A DNA stretch of 64,000 nucleotides from Mayamaea pseudoterrestris (GCA_027923505.1 BROI01000020.1:372001-436000); one strand, 5' to 3'; numbered from the stretch's first letter, positions 50,180 to 60,950 are shown. Numbers and translations: made by a program. The notes: generated by a model from the sequence alone, not told the origin.

Positions 50180-52006
50180 TTAGTTAACGCTCTGGTATCC
50201 AGCCAGTCCATCGCCTAACCGCCCGTGAGATGCGCTTGTCGTTCCGCTTCCATCCAACACTCGATAGTGACTGCATGTTTCCGTTACAATGCGTCTCTTG
50301 ACATCATCCGACATGCCAGGTTCCTTGGCGACGCATCCACAGACAGGTTCATTTTCGAATTGTTCAATCGTATAAAAGTCTCGAAAGCGGACAAACAGCT
50401 CGCCGTAAAAGTTTTTCCAGTCGCTGTGCATGACATTGCCCGACTCGACGGAGAACTTGGTCATTTGCTGCACCGCCTTTTTGATTCCACCAGTTTCAAA
50501 CGCAGCTTGGACTTTTATGTCCGATATTTCCAATCTGCGCATAAAATCTTTCACCGACTGCTGTAATCGCTGGCGCAGCACAGGGTACGCGTCACTCCAT
50601 CGGCTGTAGACAAAATTGGAAACCATGTTTTGCACCCAAAAGGCCTTGCTCATGTCAAACTGCAGCAGCGGCGAAATGACACCATCCTGCGGACCCTTGC
50701 CACTGTATGCTTGCGAAACGCGACGACTCGATGCGTAAATTGGAACGCGTGGTGCGGTACTCGAGTCGTCGCAGGCGAACCAAATCACTGCTGCGAGCGG
50801 AGCTGGCATCCACGGCCGAATAGTTGCAATAAAGTTCCAACCCGTCTTTGGAGTGGCAATGCTTCGTTCATTGTGATACGTTTTGTTTTCGTAGGTCCAT
50901 AGCAGTGGTCGCGGGCGATGCGGACTAGCAAACAAGCCACTTCCAACATCCACCGACGCATCGAGTGGCGTTCCTTCATAGTGCGAACTCATGAGGTCCA
51001 TGGCATCTTCCAACGATAGTTTGCGATACGGCGTAACGTACAGTGGCATGCGCTCGCCCATGTAGTCTTGGCCCGACGCATACGTAAAGTACTTGCTCGA
51101 AAATTCGCCACTGTCATCGGCCACGACCGAAAAGAGCGACCATACCCTGGCTTCACCTTGTCGAACGTTCAAAAAGTTGCGTGGATCATACACATCCGAA
51201 AAGGAAAACGCCAATGGATCCGCGTCGGCATCATACAGTCCATAGTGCACGGCAACAGCTACCACATCATCTGAATACAAGCAGTTGCCGGAATCGTTGC
51301 GCGCAAAGGTGGTGACACGCGCATGGTTGGCGTGCGCTCCCACGCTCCCGTTTGGAATCTGTACCGCCACCCAGACGGCTCCCAGCTTGCCGTACGAGTT
51401 GCCGCGTCCAATGACCTCCATCATCCAGACTTGGCCGGATGCGTCGGCAATGGTAAAGGACTCGCCGCCACTGGCGTAGCCAAAGGTGTCCAGCAAGCTT
51501 GACATGAGGTGAATGGCTTGCGGCGCCGTCTTGGCGTATTGTAGTGTCAAGTAAATGAGCGAGCCGTAGTCGAGCTGGCCCTCGGATTGGTTCCAAGCGA
51601 GTAGCGGATGGCCTCCAAAGGTTGTTTCCGCAATCACCAGTCCGTGTTCATTCGCATTCCCAATCACATTGTAGGTGAGTTTCAAACTGGGATCAATGAG
51701 TGTATCATGCGTTTGAAAGAACTCGACCAAGTCGATCGTTCCAAGTGGTTTGCCAGTGTCCCAGTCAAAGGCTTTGTGGTTCGTTCGATTGCTCGTCGCT
51801 TCCGGAGGGTAGTGATACAAAACACCCATGAGCGTTGGACTGTCGGCGTTGTAGGCAATCATGGCGGAACCATCCTGCGATGCTCCCGGTGTTATCAATA
51901 GATTGGTGCAGGCATGAATCGATGGTGCAAATATGAGGAAAAGGATTATGATGCTGCCAAAGCGCAATGAATTCTTGCTGATGGGGGATGGAACGAGTCG
52001 TGTCAT
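50180..52006 (-). CDS. Secreted dipeptidase of family C69
   Basis: Two ATGs, 52027 and 52006, are close together; the second gives MTRLVPSPISKNSLRFG and then a hydrophobic signal segment (SIIILFLIFAPSIHA). Cleavage after that Ala would expose Cys (residue 33 from 52006) in CTNLLITPGASQDGSAMIA, matching the N-terminal nucleophile Cys-Thr and the following AS.DGS of C69 peptidases (Ntn hydrolases such as bacterial PepD). Further family features are YNADS, NEHGLVIAETTFGG, GESFTIADASGQVWMMEVIG, ANHARVTTF, and a long C-terminal part with FYGELFVRFRD. Length (about 608) is within the usual range. It would hydrolyse dipeptides outside the cell or in a secretory compartment. The gene is divergent from the LRR-like gene at 52298. 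Confidence 0.8.
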   Translation of the reverse strand: MTRLVPSPISKNSLRFGSIIILFLIFAPSIHACTNLLITPGASQDGSAMIAYNADSPTLMGVLYHYPPEATSNRTNHKAFDWDTGKPLGTIDLVEFFQTHDTLIDPSLKLTYNVIGNANEHGLVIAETTFGGHPLLAWNQSEGQLDYGSLIYLTLQYAKTAPQAIHLMSSLLDTFGYASGGESFTIADASGQVWMMEVIGRGNSYGKLGAVWVAVQIPNGSVGAHANHARVTTFARNDSGNCLYSDDVVAVAVHYGLYDADADPLAFSFSDVYDPRNFLNVRQGEARVWSLFSVVADDSGEFSSKYFTYASGQDYMGERMPLYVTPYRKLSLEDAMDLMSSHYEGTPLDASVDVGSGLFASPHRPRPLLWTYENKTYHNERSIATPKTGWNFIATIRPWMPAPLAAVIWFACDDSSTAPRVPIYASSRRVSQAYSGKGPQDGVISPLLQFDMSKAFWVQNMVSNFVYSRWSDAYPVLRQRLQQSVKDFMRRLEISDIKVQAAFETGGIKKAVQQMTKFSVESGNVMHSDWKNFYGELFVRFRDFYTIEQFENEPVCGCVAKEPGMSDDVKRRIVTETCSHYRVLDGSGTTSASHGRLGDGLAGYQSVN

Positions 52007-52297
52007 CACGAAGTTACGAAGGCACAAAGCTTCTTTCAGCTGACCTCTAAAATGAATCCTCTTGGTAAACTAAAGGAATGGCTCGAGAAGAATGATATTG
52101 TAAAACTAGAGATGAAATAGCGCAGGATCTTCTTGATTGCGGCTTGCGAAGTTCGTCGCGCAGTCGCGCAAAGATTTTGTCGTAGCGGTACTGAACGCGA
52201 CATGACAAAACTTCGTTGTCGCCATTCACTGCAGGTACAAGTAGTGCAGCGTTTGCCGCTTTGTTTAGTTACTATCCCTCGTCTCGCTTCTCTGATC

Positions 52298-54121
52298 ATG
52301 ACACTATTCTGTCTAGTATGGCCTGAAGAAAGTGACTTTCGTCATTTTATAGATGTTGAAATCCCGCGAGCGGTACAAAAGAAGCACGAGTGCCAGCGAC
52401 TCGGTGAGGATAGCTCATTGACGTTCGTACTTGATGAATTTTTTGTGACTGGATACTTGGGTCTTGACGAGCAAGGACTGGTAGAGTTGCTACGTTCTCT
52501 ATCGACCGTGCCGTTGGACGCTTTACAAGTCGTTGGTGACGACAAAAGTCCCTATTGCGGCAGTCCTTACGCTTATCGAAAGAGGAAACGCGAAGGCGAT
52601 AACATCTGTCAGTACGACAAGGCACGTTGGATTAGATTGTTTCAGCATATGAGCGGAATACCAACAATGAAAGAAATATCGTTTTACTTGGATAACACGT
52701 ATGATCCAAGATACAAGCTCGATGATATGCTTCAGTTCTTGTCAATGATTGAAACAGTCAAAATTTGGGACGATGAATACTCCCATTGGAATTCTAGGAT
52801 GGAAGAGATTGCCCGAGGTATTAAACATCATCCCACTATTCAAAAAGTTTTTTTGCGCATACACACTATCAAGATGCCCACAATTCTCCCAGCTCTGCAC
52901 ACCATGCCATTGCTTCAAAGTGTCGATCTGGGTGGAGGATTTTCGCATGACGGCGAAGTCTACTTTGAACCTTTTAGGGTTGAACCCAGAGAATCGCTTG
53001 CAATCGCGGATACTTTAGCAAATCAGTCCTTAATGCATATGCACATTGAGAGATTGGACTTTTCTAAAGATACAATGGCGTACCAGATTTTCCGAAACGG
53101 TATTAAAAGTGCAGGAGTATCAAGGCTGGAGCTGGCTGAAATTACACTTCCGGCAGATCGGAATGGAATTAATGCATTCGTGCAAGCCTTGGCAGATTCA
53201 AACCTTCAAATGTTATGTCTTGGCAAGGAGATTACCTTTAAAGCTCAAAGTCTGATTAATGCTGTCACACACTACGAAACCTCAGATTCCGATCCTTCGA
53301 CTGATGACGAAAGTTCAGTTTCCGATTCTGACGATGACAATTCCATTTACAAGGCTTATAAAGAATACAACAGGTATTACGACACCGCAATTGCCAACTA
53401 TATTGACGACACCACAGTTTTAGAATCTAACGACAACGACACTTCTGATTCCTGCGGTGATGCTTTAGTTGCTGCCGCCATATATGACAATATTCTGTCC
53501 CATCCTGACAACAACTTACCAGACTACACTGGCTGTGATGTGGTAGCAAGATTTATTGCAACGCTGGCAAGTAAACTTTCAAAAATGCAGCGACTGGAAG
53601 TGTTGGACTGCGGAGAATATCACAACTGTATATATAGGGAGATGCCAGCCATCTTGGCTGAGGCAGCTATTCGTTGCACTTCTCTTCATGTTTTAAGGCT
53701 TCCAGTGCAAAAATATTCAGCAAGGATGGATGAAGCGCTGGCTGCAAATGTACTGATAAATCCGAACCTGGAAGAAATCGTGGTGAGGTCCGGTGGATTG
53801 CATGGCAGAGGTGCTTTTCACTTTCCAGCCTTGCTGCGAGCGGTAAGACATAGCTTCACCATCAAGCAAATTCATTTGAAAAGCCATGATGAACTTGAAT
53901 ACAGTTTTTGGGATGCGGACATGACAAGGGAGCTAGACGTATTTCTCCGACTCAATCGCAGCGGCCGCGGCAATTTGGATAGTGACCCTGGAAATGTGCG
54001 CAAGTTTGTCAAGATTTTGGACCAAGTAAAAGATGACACATATTGCATCTTTGTCCTCTTGCAGGGAAATCTGTTTGCATTCGGGTCTTATCCTGCCCAT
54101 CCTGCAGCTCGCACGGAGTAG
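52298..54121 (+). CDS. Leucine-rich-repeat-like (RNI-type) protein
   Basis: The ATG at 52298 (MTLFCLVWPEESDF) is preferred; the frame is open further upstream but has no better start. The 607-residue product has spaced strand-helix units: MKEISFYLD, IQKVFLRIHT, LQSVDLGGGF, VSRLELAEITL, LQMLCLGKEITF, LEVLDCGEYHN, LHVLRLPVQ, LEEIVVRSGG and IKQIHLKS. These fit a loose ribonuclease-inhibitor-like repeat. A 50-residue acidic insert (SDSDPSTDDESSVSDSDDD) splits the array at about two thirds. No kinase or membrane segment is present. Such proteins are numerous in diatoms and their partners are unknown. The C-terminus has no targeting signal. Confidence 0.65.
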   Translation: MTLFCLVWPEESDFRHFIDVEIPRAVQKKHECQRLGEDSSLTFVLDEFFVTGYLGLDEQGLVELLRSLSTVPLDALQVVGDDKSPYCGSPYAYRKRKREGDNICQYDKARWIRLFQHMSGIPTMKEISFYLDNTYDPRYKLDDMLQFLSMIETVKIWDDEYSHWNSRMEEIARGIKHHPTIQKVFLRIHTIKMPTILPALHTMPLLQSVDLGGGFSHDGEVYFEPFRVEPRESLAIADTLANQSLMHMHIERLDFSKDTMAYQIFRNGIKSAGVSRLELAEITLPADRNGINAFVQALADSNLQMLCLGKEITFKAQSLINAVTHYETSDSDPSTDDESSVSDSDDDNSIYKAYKEYNRYYDTAIANYIDDTTVLESNDNDTSDSCGDALVAAAIYDNILSHPDNNLPDYTGCDVVARFIATLASKLSKMQRLEVLDCGEYHNCIYREMPAILAEAAIRCTSLHVLRLPVQKYSARMDEALAANVLINPNLEEIVVRSGGLHGRGAFHFPALLRAVRHSFTIKQIHLKSHDELEYSFWDADMTRELDVFLRLNRSGRGNLDSDPGNVRKFVKILDQVKDDTYCIFVLLQGNLFAFGSYPAHPAARTE

Positions 54122-54625
54122 GCACAATATCCGTTATGAGTACAACGCATTGACAATAATATACATAATACAGTAATAGCTCATTGCCTACATTCTTTAC
54201 TCGCCTTGAATGATAGAGTATGTGAAGGCCCGACGGGACATATTATGAGTGGCTCTCTTAGTTCTACTAAGCATCAAAGTACGACTATGCTCGGCAATGT
54301 GAAATCTCATCCGAAAGGTCAGCCAAGAGCTACCGCAGTCAAACACATGCATTTTGCCTTGTAAGCCAGATGAATCGAGGCGTCGGAGCAGAGGACGGAT
54401 CAATTGAGCTTTTAGGTACAAGCTGCAAAATGATATTTATCGTAGAAACTAAAAATATAAGCCGCTATTGAATAACAAACTTGGCGCGCTATAAAGTAAA
54501 TTAAAGTACGACCGCCGCTAAGCAAATCGAGCTCCCTTTTACCAAGAGACCACCAAGCATATTCATATCACTCCTTCATTTCCAAACTCGCCAACATTCA
54601 TTCGCTTCAATAGTCAAAAAAGTAC
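54122..54625. other. Spacer between convergent genes
   Basis: No gene is seen; a short minus-strand frame near 54197-54421 has no support. Confidence 0.4.
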
Positions 54626-55050
54626 TTAGTTTCCGCTGGAGCGCATCTTCATGTACTCCTCGAATGACGGGGCATCGGGAATGGCCTTGCGTGGGTCCTC
54701 ATGCTGCACCTCCTTGGGAAGGTCGCGGGTGTAGTCCTCTCCTCCCATGGACCATCCGAGCTCGGCGGCGTCTTCCCAGCCAACCTTCTTTCCGGCCATG
54801 CTGGTGGTGAAAGCGGGCTTGGCGGCAGGGCTAAAGGCAGAGGCCGAAGCGACAATGGCGGCGAGGATGATAAGCTTGTTCTGAATTAGTAATAAAGATT
54901 GAAAGTGAATAGTGTGAGACACGAGTGCGAATACAGAGTCAAGCAATCTTCAAGTCATTCAGTCATCGAGAGTGTCAAGCAGGCGCAGCCAAACGGACGA
55001 TGGAATGGATCCAAGCTGATGGCAAGATCCGCTCGACGCTCAACTTGCAT
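54626..55050 (-). CDS. Small plastid-targeted protein, spliced start
   Basis: The main exon ends at 54626 and begins at 54880, just after the acceptor ACTAATTCAG. It encodes NKLIILAAIVASASAFSPAA, a signal peptide with the ASAF motif, then a short transit segment and a mature part of about 55 residues: KKVGWEDAAELGWSMGG, EDYTRDLPKEVQHED, then FEEYMKMRSSGN. No ATG precedes the hydrophobic stretch in this frame. A fitting first exon is ATGCAA at 55045-55050, before GTTGAG, which would give MQNKLIILAA and an intron of 164 bp; this is a proposal. ASAF followed by an acidic mature protein points to import across four membranes into a secondary plastid. The mature protein is not recognised; a thylakoid complex subunit is possible. 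Confidence 0.7.
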
Positions 55051-56104
55051 CGCTTGACGCGACAATTTCCTGCCACGGCTGCACTCCATTCTCACGCTTC
55101 TCATGAACCACCAGGCATCCATGGATTCCAAGAAGAAGCAGCAGCAACGTACCATGTTGATTGTATAAAGACGACGGATCAAAAGATTGTGGGTCGTTGA
55201 GTTGATGGAGAGGAGAGAGGCACATGCATGATCCATGATGTCGACCGCCCGCATGCAAGTACGTACGTATCACTACTCTCTAGTGGTCGATACCGCGTTC
55301 GACTGTAGTACAAAGAGCAAGAAATTCCGACTTCAATCGCTAAAGAGTCAACTGCAAGTGCATCGGTCGACGAACAAACGCTCACGTCCGTCACCTGACA
55401 CGTCACTCCATGACTCATCGCGACTGAAAAGCACAGCAGGCCAATCCTGTCTCTCCCGCACGTTCATCGTGGACCTTCGGAACCCTTCCACGGAACTTTC
55501 TCGAAGTTTCGAAATCGAATCAGAATTCAGTTGTCGCGATGACGGTGACACCGTCATTGGTTCCATCGAACATGCTTTTCCGTGTGGTTTAGTACCGCAT
55601 CGACTTCCACGTGTAAGCTTGCTGCGTAGACATACGTACAAACTATACTAGTGTCGCTTGCCTGGGAAATGGGAAGCGTCATTGACACCATCCGGCACTA
55701 CGTGGTCACCAAGCAGGTGTTGGTTGCAGTGGGAATCTTGCGCGAGAAACGAGAAGGCTTGCATGCCGCCATTCGAACGCCACACGAGACTCTCTCTCTC
55801 TCTCTCTCTCTCTTGTCTGCATATACATATAGACCATCAGTCCATTGACTTGATAAGCTCTTTGACTATATTAGTCAGCTAGAAAGTTCATAGCTACCGC
55901 AGCCTCGTCTTACCGACCGAAACCGTTTCCAAAAGCTGCCGGAAGTCGTTACAGCCAGCAACTGCCATCCGATTCTGTCTTTTTGACGGACAAGTCTCGA
56001 AATTACACCGAAAATCGCTGGCTGACGGTCTGCAGAATTCCTCAATTGCCATTATCACTACTGCAAGCAACAATACGAAACAGTACAATTAATCACGATT
56101 GACA
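55051..56104. other. Spacer with microsatellite
   Basis: Open frames such as 55235-55651 lack protein character. Besides the CT repeat at 55790-55813, I see nothing specific. The promoters of both flanking genes should be here. Confidence 0.4.
55790..55813 (+). repeat. (CT)12 microsatellite
   Basis: Twelve uninterrupted CT units, about 315 bp before the next start codon; a likely length polymorphism. Confidence 0.95.
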
Positions 56105-57325
56105 ATGAAACACCAAGGAAGAATACAAGCATTTCCATGCATGCATACGACTGCCTCCAATCATCGCTCATCTCGTTCCATGGAGATTGGCAAGCGATGC
56201 ACCGTGCTACTGGCCTTGCTGGTGCTGCCGCTGACCACGACGGAAGCGTTTATAGCGACGGCTGCTTCACCGCACCATGTGAATGCAGCAGCAGGCGGCT
56301 CGCACAAGCGCCAACGAAACTACCACCAGCAGCTGTCATCCACAATGGCGCATGAAGCGAGTGGTTTGCTGTCATCCTCGTCTTGCGCGACAGGCTCTTG
56401 CGCGGCAGCAAGTGACAAGGACGCTCGTAAGGACGCTCGTCGGCAAGGAGTGTCTCCGTTTACATCTCTTGGCGCTTGGTTTGCCCTTCCGTCATCATCG
56501 TCCTCATTGCGCAAGAAACAGCGCGACGATTCTCATTCCAATCATCATCATCATCATAAGACTACTTCAAAATCAACAACATACAGCGACTACCAACGCC
56601 GCAAGAATGACTGGGCCCGCAAGTACTGCAGCGTCGACAGCTTGCGCAGCACCTTTGGCAGCAACGCCAACAAGCTCTGGGGCGACTTGGATGCGCCCAC
56701 GGCGCGTCGCCTCTACAAGACGCTTTTACCAAAAGCTCTATTGGATTTATACAAGCTTGGCGTGGAGCCATCCGACTTGGCCCCATTAGCCTATCGGGCG
56801 CGCGTCGCGGCGAAACTGTATGCGCGCGAGCGATGCCAAGTGCCGGCCCGACTGCTGGCGCACTGGTACGACGGCTTTCGCACCTGGCGAAGGTACGGCA
56901 GTTTTGACATGAAAGGCATGACGTACCAGCAAGTGTGGGAAAAGTATTCGCATGCCGTGGCGACCGAGTGCGCGGCTGGTGACACGCCACTGTCGGAGCA
57001 TGATGTCACGGCCATGATTTGCTGCAAGATTTTGGAAAAGTCGTGCACTACCAACGAAATGGTGGATCGCTTGGTGCTGAGTCACGCCAAGGGTGATTTG
57101 GTCGATCAGGCGGATTTGGCGCACTTTACCGACACGTTGGAGCGTGACGTGCGACTCTTGCTCAAGGTGGAGCAGGAGCGAGCCACGGCGCCGTCCAAGC
57201 AACTGGGAGTCAAGCGATTCAAAATGCTCAAGCGCATTGTGCGACTCAAGCAGCAAGTGCGCAAGCAGCCGGCGGCGGCAAACAAGCAGCAGCCAAAGGA
57301 TGTCAAGACCAAGGATTGGGAGTGA
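56105..57325 (+). CDS. Plastid-targeted protein of unknown function
   Basis: The first ATG is 56105; the ATG at 56180 (MEIGKRCTVLLALLVLPLTT) gives a cleaner signal peptide and may be the real start. The signal ends TTEAF, an ASAF-like site, followed by a Ser/Ala/His-rich transit stretch. From about residue 155 a helical, basic domain begins: SDYQRRKNDWARKYCSVDSL, NKLWGDLDAPTARRLYKTLL, YARERCQVPARLLAHWYDGF, YQQVWEKYSHAVATECA, DVTAMICCKILEKSC and VEQERATAPSKQLGVKRF, ending in a Lys-rich tail. No catalytic motif is visible. It is probably a stromal protein of algae with secondary plastids, about 400 residues long, single exon. Confidence 0.65.
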   Translation: MKHQGRIQAFPCMHTTASNHRSSRSMEIGKRCTVLLALLVLPLTTTEAFIATAASPHHVNAAAGGSHKRQRNYHQQLSSTMAHEASGLLSSSSCATGSCAAASDKDARKDARRQGVSPFTSLGAWFALPSSSSSLRKKQRDDSHSNHHHHHKTTSKSTTYSDYQRRKNDWARKYCSVDSLRSTFGSNANKLWGDLDAPTARRLYKTLLPKALLDLYKLGVEPSDLAPLAYRARVAAKLYARERCQVPARLLAHWYDGFRTWRRYGSFDMKGMTYQQVWEKYSHAVATECAAGDTPLSEHDVTAMICCKILEKSCTTNEMVDRLVLSHAKGDLVDQADLAHFTDTLERDVRLLLKVEQERATAPSKQLGVKRFKMLKRIVRLKQQVRKQPAAANKQQPKDVKTKDWE

Positions 57326-58685
57326 GATAAATGATACCTTTGAGTTCTTGAGGCAACGGCCATCGCTTTGCCGACTGGTTCAGAGTTGTGGGTCAGAATT
57401 CACACGAGACTGACAATGTCCAGGCGCGCGCCAGAGTCCTGTCTGGATCATGGCGGACTCGTTTATGAGCAATGCGTGCGCATGACGGTCGCGGTTTGTG
57501 GACTAAGCAGCAAGTGTAGATAGCAGTAATGCGGCGACGCATTTGATAACATTATTAATTTGTAAAACTACCCAATGTATGCTTGTATGATATGCGTAGC
57601 TCAAGCTTTGCTTATCTTAGCAGCATCACAAGGTGCCTGCGCCGTTCACTGAAAAAATGAATGGGTACGCTGGGTAAAAACATTCCCTAAGCGATGTTAA
57701 CCCTCCTTGTGGAATGTGCTGGGCATAGTAGGCTGGCATCGGCAGCCGTAGTAGGTGACTGATTTCATCTAAACTGCGCAACCTTACTGGGCAGGAAGAG
57801 GCGCATTCGGCAAACAATACGTTGTCGCCATACCAAATCCAAATAGCTGTAGTTAAACCACTCTAGATTGTCTCCCGGCATAACCAAGGCACATGCGAAG
57901 TAACATGTTATGTACGAAACAAACGTTATATAGGGTGTCGCGTAGCGCCGACGATCTACGTAGTTCATCGTAATGTCACTTGATTGGAAACGGGCGTGTC
58001 TAATTAAAAATAAGGCAACCATTCTCCAAAGGATAGAAACTGCCTTACCACCTAAAGATACCATAGCTCTTCGGCAGCTCCTCGGCCGGATGTAGCTATC
58101 TCCATAGCGAGTCGCAGGATCGTTTGGTAACGTCGTGAGCACGAACTTTCGCTCGAATTCCGTCGTGACGATGTGCTCATCCATTATCCGAACTTTACAG
58201 AAGCGTATCTCAACCAACCATTCGGAAAGAATGTATATCACTGCATCGTGGAAGGCAAGCATTCCATAAGTATTTCGGATGCCGTGACGTCATACTTGCT
58301 GCCTTTCTTACTCATTAAAACTATTGATGTTTACTCCGATGCTCTTTTCTATTCCAAGTGTGACTCATGACGACATGGCATATAAAAATATAGTTTTCTG
58401 CCGAATTATCTGCTGTTCACGTGTCTTCTTCGGAACGCGACTTACAGAAAAGAACTGTCACTCTACCGTTTTGCGCGTCGACCTACGATGGGGACCCAGA
58501 AGGCCCAACCAACCTCCCGCCGTTTGCACATGGACACGCTCCACTGTGAGCTGGACTGTAGTGTCACTTGGAGCGTTCGAAGTGTTCCAAGTTGACCTTC
58601 CACTTCACTTGCTCGTCCGGCTCACATTTCCACCAACTTCTCTTAATTCCCGATTCTCGGCAAACTCCGCAAACATTCAAGCACC
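57326..58685. other. Spacer with a weak minus-strand frame
   Basis: A minus-strand frame at 57765-58262 reads MDEHIVTTEFERKFVL and further hydrophobic stretches, without any recognisable family. It could be a decayed or lineage-specific gene; I do not call it. The remainder shows nothing. Confidence 0.3.
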
Positions 58686-58949
58686 ATGTACAAGGACCTT
58701 CAAGAACCAGCATCAACACCAAACTCTCAGTTGTCATCTCGTCTACATCGGCAGCAACATCCCTTGGAACTTGCCATGCCGCAACTCGATGCGTTGATGC
58801 TATTGCATCCGCTACTGCGTCCGCACGAATCGATTCACCCCCTGCCGCAACGCCAAGCCAAGACACCCAAGGAGCTTCGGCGCATGATTATCGACACGAT
58901 CGACTTTGTCCTCGAGGTTTGCGCCGACGGCTTGGACGACGAGTGTTGA
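58686..58949 (+). CDS. Small unknown protein, 87 residues
   Basis: The ATG in CACCATGTACAAGG has good context and opens MYKDLQEPASTPNSQLSSRL. The rest reads LAMPQLDALMLLHPLLRPHE and PKELRRMIIDTIDFVLEVCA, two likely amphipathic helices, ending DGLDDEC. No signal peptide. Codon content looks protein-like in this frame, but the longer overlapping frame (58568-58978) cannot be excluded. No family recognised. Confidence 0.4.
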   Translation: MYKDLQEPASTPNSQLSSRLHRQQHPLELAMPQLDALMLLHPLLRPHESIHPLPQRQAKTPKELRRMIIDTIDFVLEVCADGLDDEC

Positions 58950-59666
58950 TTTTACAAATCAAATCGCTAGCTATGTAATGAACGGCAGGCTCCAAGCTTG
59001 TCGCTACAGCCCCTCGAGGCAATGCCTTTTTCAGTGTATTGACAATCATTTTTCTCCTACAATTCGGTATTCTTGTGAAACGCTTTGGCAAAGGAGACTA
59101 TATAACATTCATAATCACCATTTCCAATTAATCTTTTGCGTAGGTAGTGCTGGCTTATGTCATCTGTCCAATCACGAGTCACGAGGTTATACTCGCTGCA
59201 ACCATCCTTCCCTGCACATCGCTCAATCTACTGCATTCAGACATGCAGTATGCATACTACAGCATTCATACATTCAAGCTGCTATTCGCGACGTGTCGTT
59301 CCAGGTTTTTTAGCTGAATGCGGCGTAAAACCGAAAGCTACATGTGCACAACATTATTGCAAGGTCATTTGAGCGCCTTGGTCGACTTGATTGCTACTAC
59401 CAAGGATTGATCAATAATGTTTCTATAACTTGCTGTAATTGCTTCGCATCGTTACGTAGCTTGACGTGTGATCAGCCGCGAGAGTCTTCTCGCCGTCGGC
59501 TGCGCCGTGGACGCGACAGCTGCAAGAATGGTTTGTGAATCGCCAACGACAAACTCCAAGCATTACGGTAGACTCACAAATCGATCCGTTTTGGCGTGCC
59601 TTTTGGTGGCATCCTATCTATTGCTGCACTAGCTCATGCAGCTTTTACCAATTCCTCGTTGGGTGC
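58950..59666. other. Spacer; may include remains of the next gene's 3' part
   Basis: No intact gene. On the minus strand the stretch after 59,667 could once have held the missing C-terminal half of the fucosyltransferase-like gene, but only scattered codons suggest that. Confidence 0.3.
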
Positions 59667-60473
59667 CTATGATGATTGAAAGAGTAGCTTCCATACTTCT
59701 TGTTGAAGGGCATCAACATCTGCCTCGTCGTCCTTTCTTTGTAAGTTGTACAATCTGGTTGCATCCGATTGACTCCAACATGCCTTTGAAAAGACAAAGG
59801 TTGCATTCGAACGCATGGCTCTGTCAATATCCGTTTGTTTTGAGCTCTTGATCAAGCCAGTTTCTCGGATATCTGGCTTGCTTACCAACCAATCCGGAAC
59901 TCGCCAGTCCAGTCCATGGGGTGTTGCTGATTGAATGGCTTGAACTTTACTCGGTCGTCTCGAATGGATGAACAAGAGGCGCTGCATGCGCGCAGCAAGG
60001 AGGAGAGAGGCCGGTAGGCTGCAGTCACTGTCGCCGCCGCTGCATTTATCGTCGCAGCGCTGAATCAAGTATTTCTGTTCCTTCCAGTTCGACTCGTTTA
60101 ATAGTAATCGTCGCTCTTGATGCCATGTTGTGTAATTCTTGAGCCAGCTGGGAAGAATCTTGGAAGAATGATAGTCAAACGCTTCCTCGCTGGAACGTTT
60201 GCGCTTGCGTTGCGATGGTTTCGACGACATGCTCTTGTGCGAATTCAGGTCCCTCTGCTCACGACGCCGCAAGTCTGAAGCAATGAACGCTTCTTCAAAG
60301 TGCTGCCGACTGCTGTTGCGCGGTCCATTGGCAAACGCCAGTTGTCCAATCTGCTGCATTCCTTCGCGCACAAACATTTTAATTTGCTGCGTCAATGAAA
60401 CACCGCCGTAGAACAAGTAGATAAGTCTCCAGCGAGAGACTCGCGCCATGTTTAGCAGCCTGGCAATGTTCAT
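59667..60473 (-). CDS. Fucosyltransferase-like protein, C-terminal half missing
   Basis: Translation from the ATG at 60473 (MNIARLLNMARVSRWRLIYL) gives 268 residues with a hydrophobic stretch that could be a Golgi-type anchor. The segment KYLIQRCDDKCSGGDSDC, then LPASLLLAARMQRLLFIHS, RRPSKVQAIQSATPHG and LDWRVPDWLVSK matches in order the start of NodZ/O-fucosyltransferase-like proteins of diatoms: Arg-Cys, (C)GG-D, a helix, a strand, RP, and WxxP. The frame stops after EVWKLLFQSS, where related proteins continue into the donor-binding half. So it is truncated, or exons follow. The family assignment rests on pattern memory. Confidence 0.5.
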   Translation of the reverse strand: MNIARLLNMARVSRWRLIYLFYGGVSLTQQIKMFVREGMQQIGQLAFANGPRNSSRQHFEEAFIASDLRRREQRDLNSHKSMSSKPSQRKRKRSSEEAFDYHSSKILPSWLKNYTTWHQERRLLLNESNWKEQKYLIQRCDDKCSGGDSDCSLPASLLLAARMQRLLFIHSRRPSKVQAIQSATPHGLDWRVPDWLVSKPDIRETGLIKSSKQTDIDRAMRSNATFVFSKACWSQSDATRLYNLQRKDDEADVDALQQEVWKLLFQSS

Positions 60474-60950
60474 GATTGTTTCTCTAAGCGTCGCGATTAA
60501 GTGAATTTGGAACAGTTTCCGCGGTTTAATGAATGAACGGATGATGACGGTGTTTCGAAAATTTGGAAAAATCGGCGAGCATGAGTGAGTACCGGAGTGA
60601 CAATATGCGACTTCCGCGCTCGAACGGAAACATAGCGCGCCATTTGGAAAGTCAAGCATATATTATATATTATGGCGGCGACTACGAAATCATGTCCAAA
60701 CTACTTCTAGTATTGTACAAGTTACGTATGTGAGGCGCACTGACTAATTAAGCAATGTTGGTTGTTCGGCTACATCAGCAGTCGAGTTGAGCAGAGCCAA
60801 CCTCCTTTGCGTCTTGTGCGCATGAATGACATTACCTACAAGTACTGTACTAGGCCTATATGTAAATAATCTGCTTACAATAATAGATTATCTTGATGTT
60901 TCACGTATAAAATGTATAGAATCAGGTTCCTGCGCTTAACAAATAAAATG
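60474..60950. other. Spacer, no gene seen
   Basis: AT-rich near 60,655 (TATATTATATATTATGG). An upstream extension of the fucosyltransferase-like frame to 60659 has poor composition. Confidence 0.4.

Noticed and set aside
55235-55651. 138-codon plus-strand frame
   Set aside because: Ser/Arg-rich with no domain or signal and open on both strands by chance; it lies between two genes with strong signals.
57765-58262. 165-codon minus-strand frame
   Set aside because: There is some protein character but no recognised motif, no clear start and no neighbour support.
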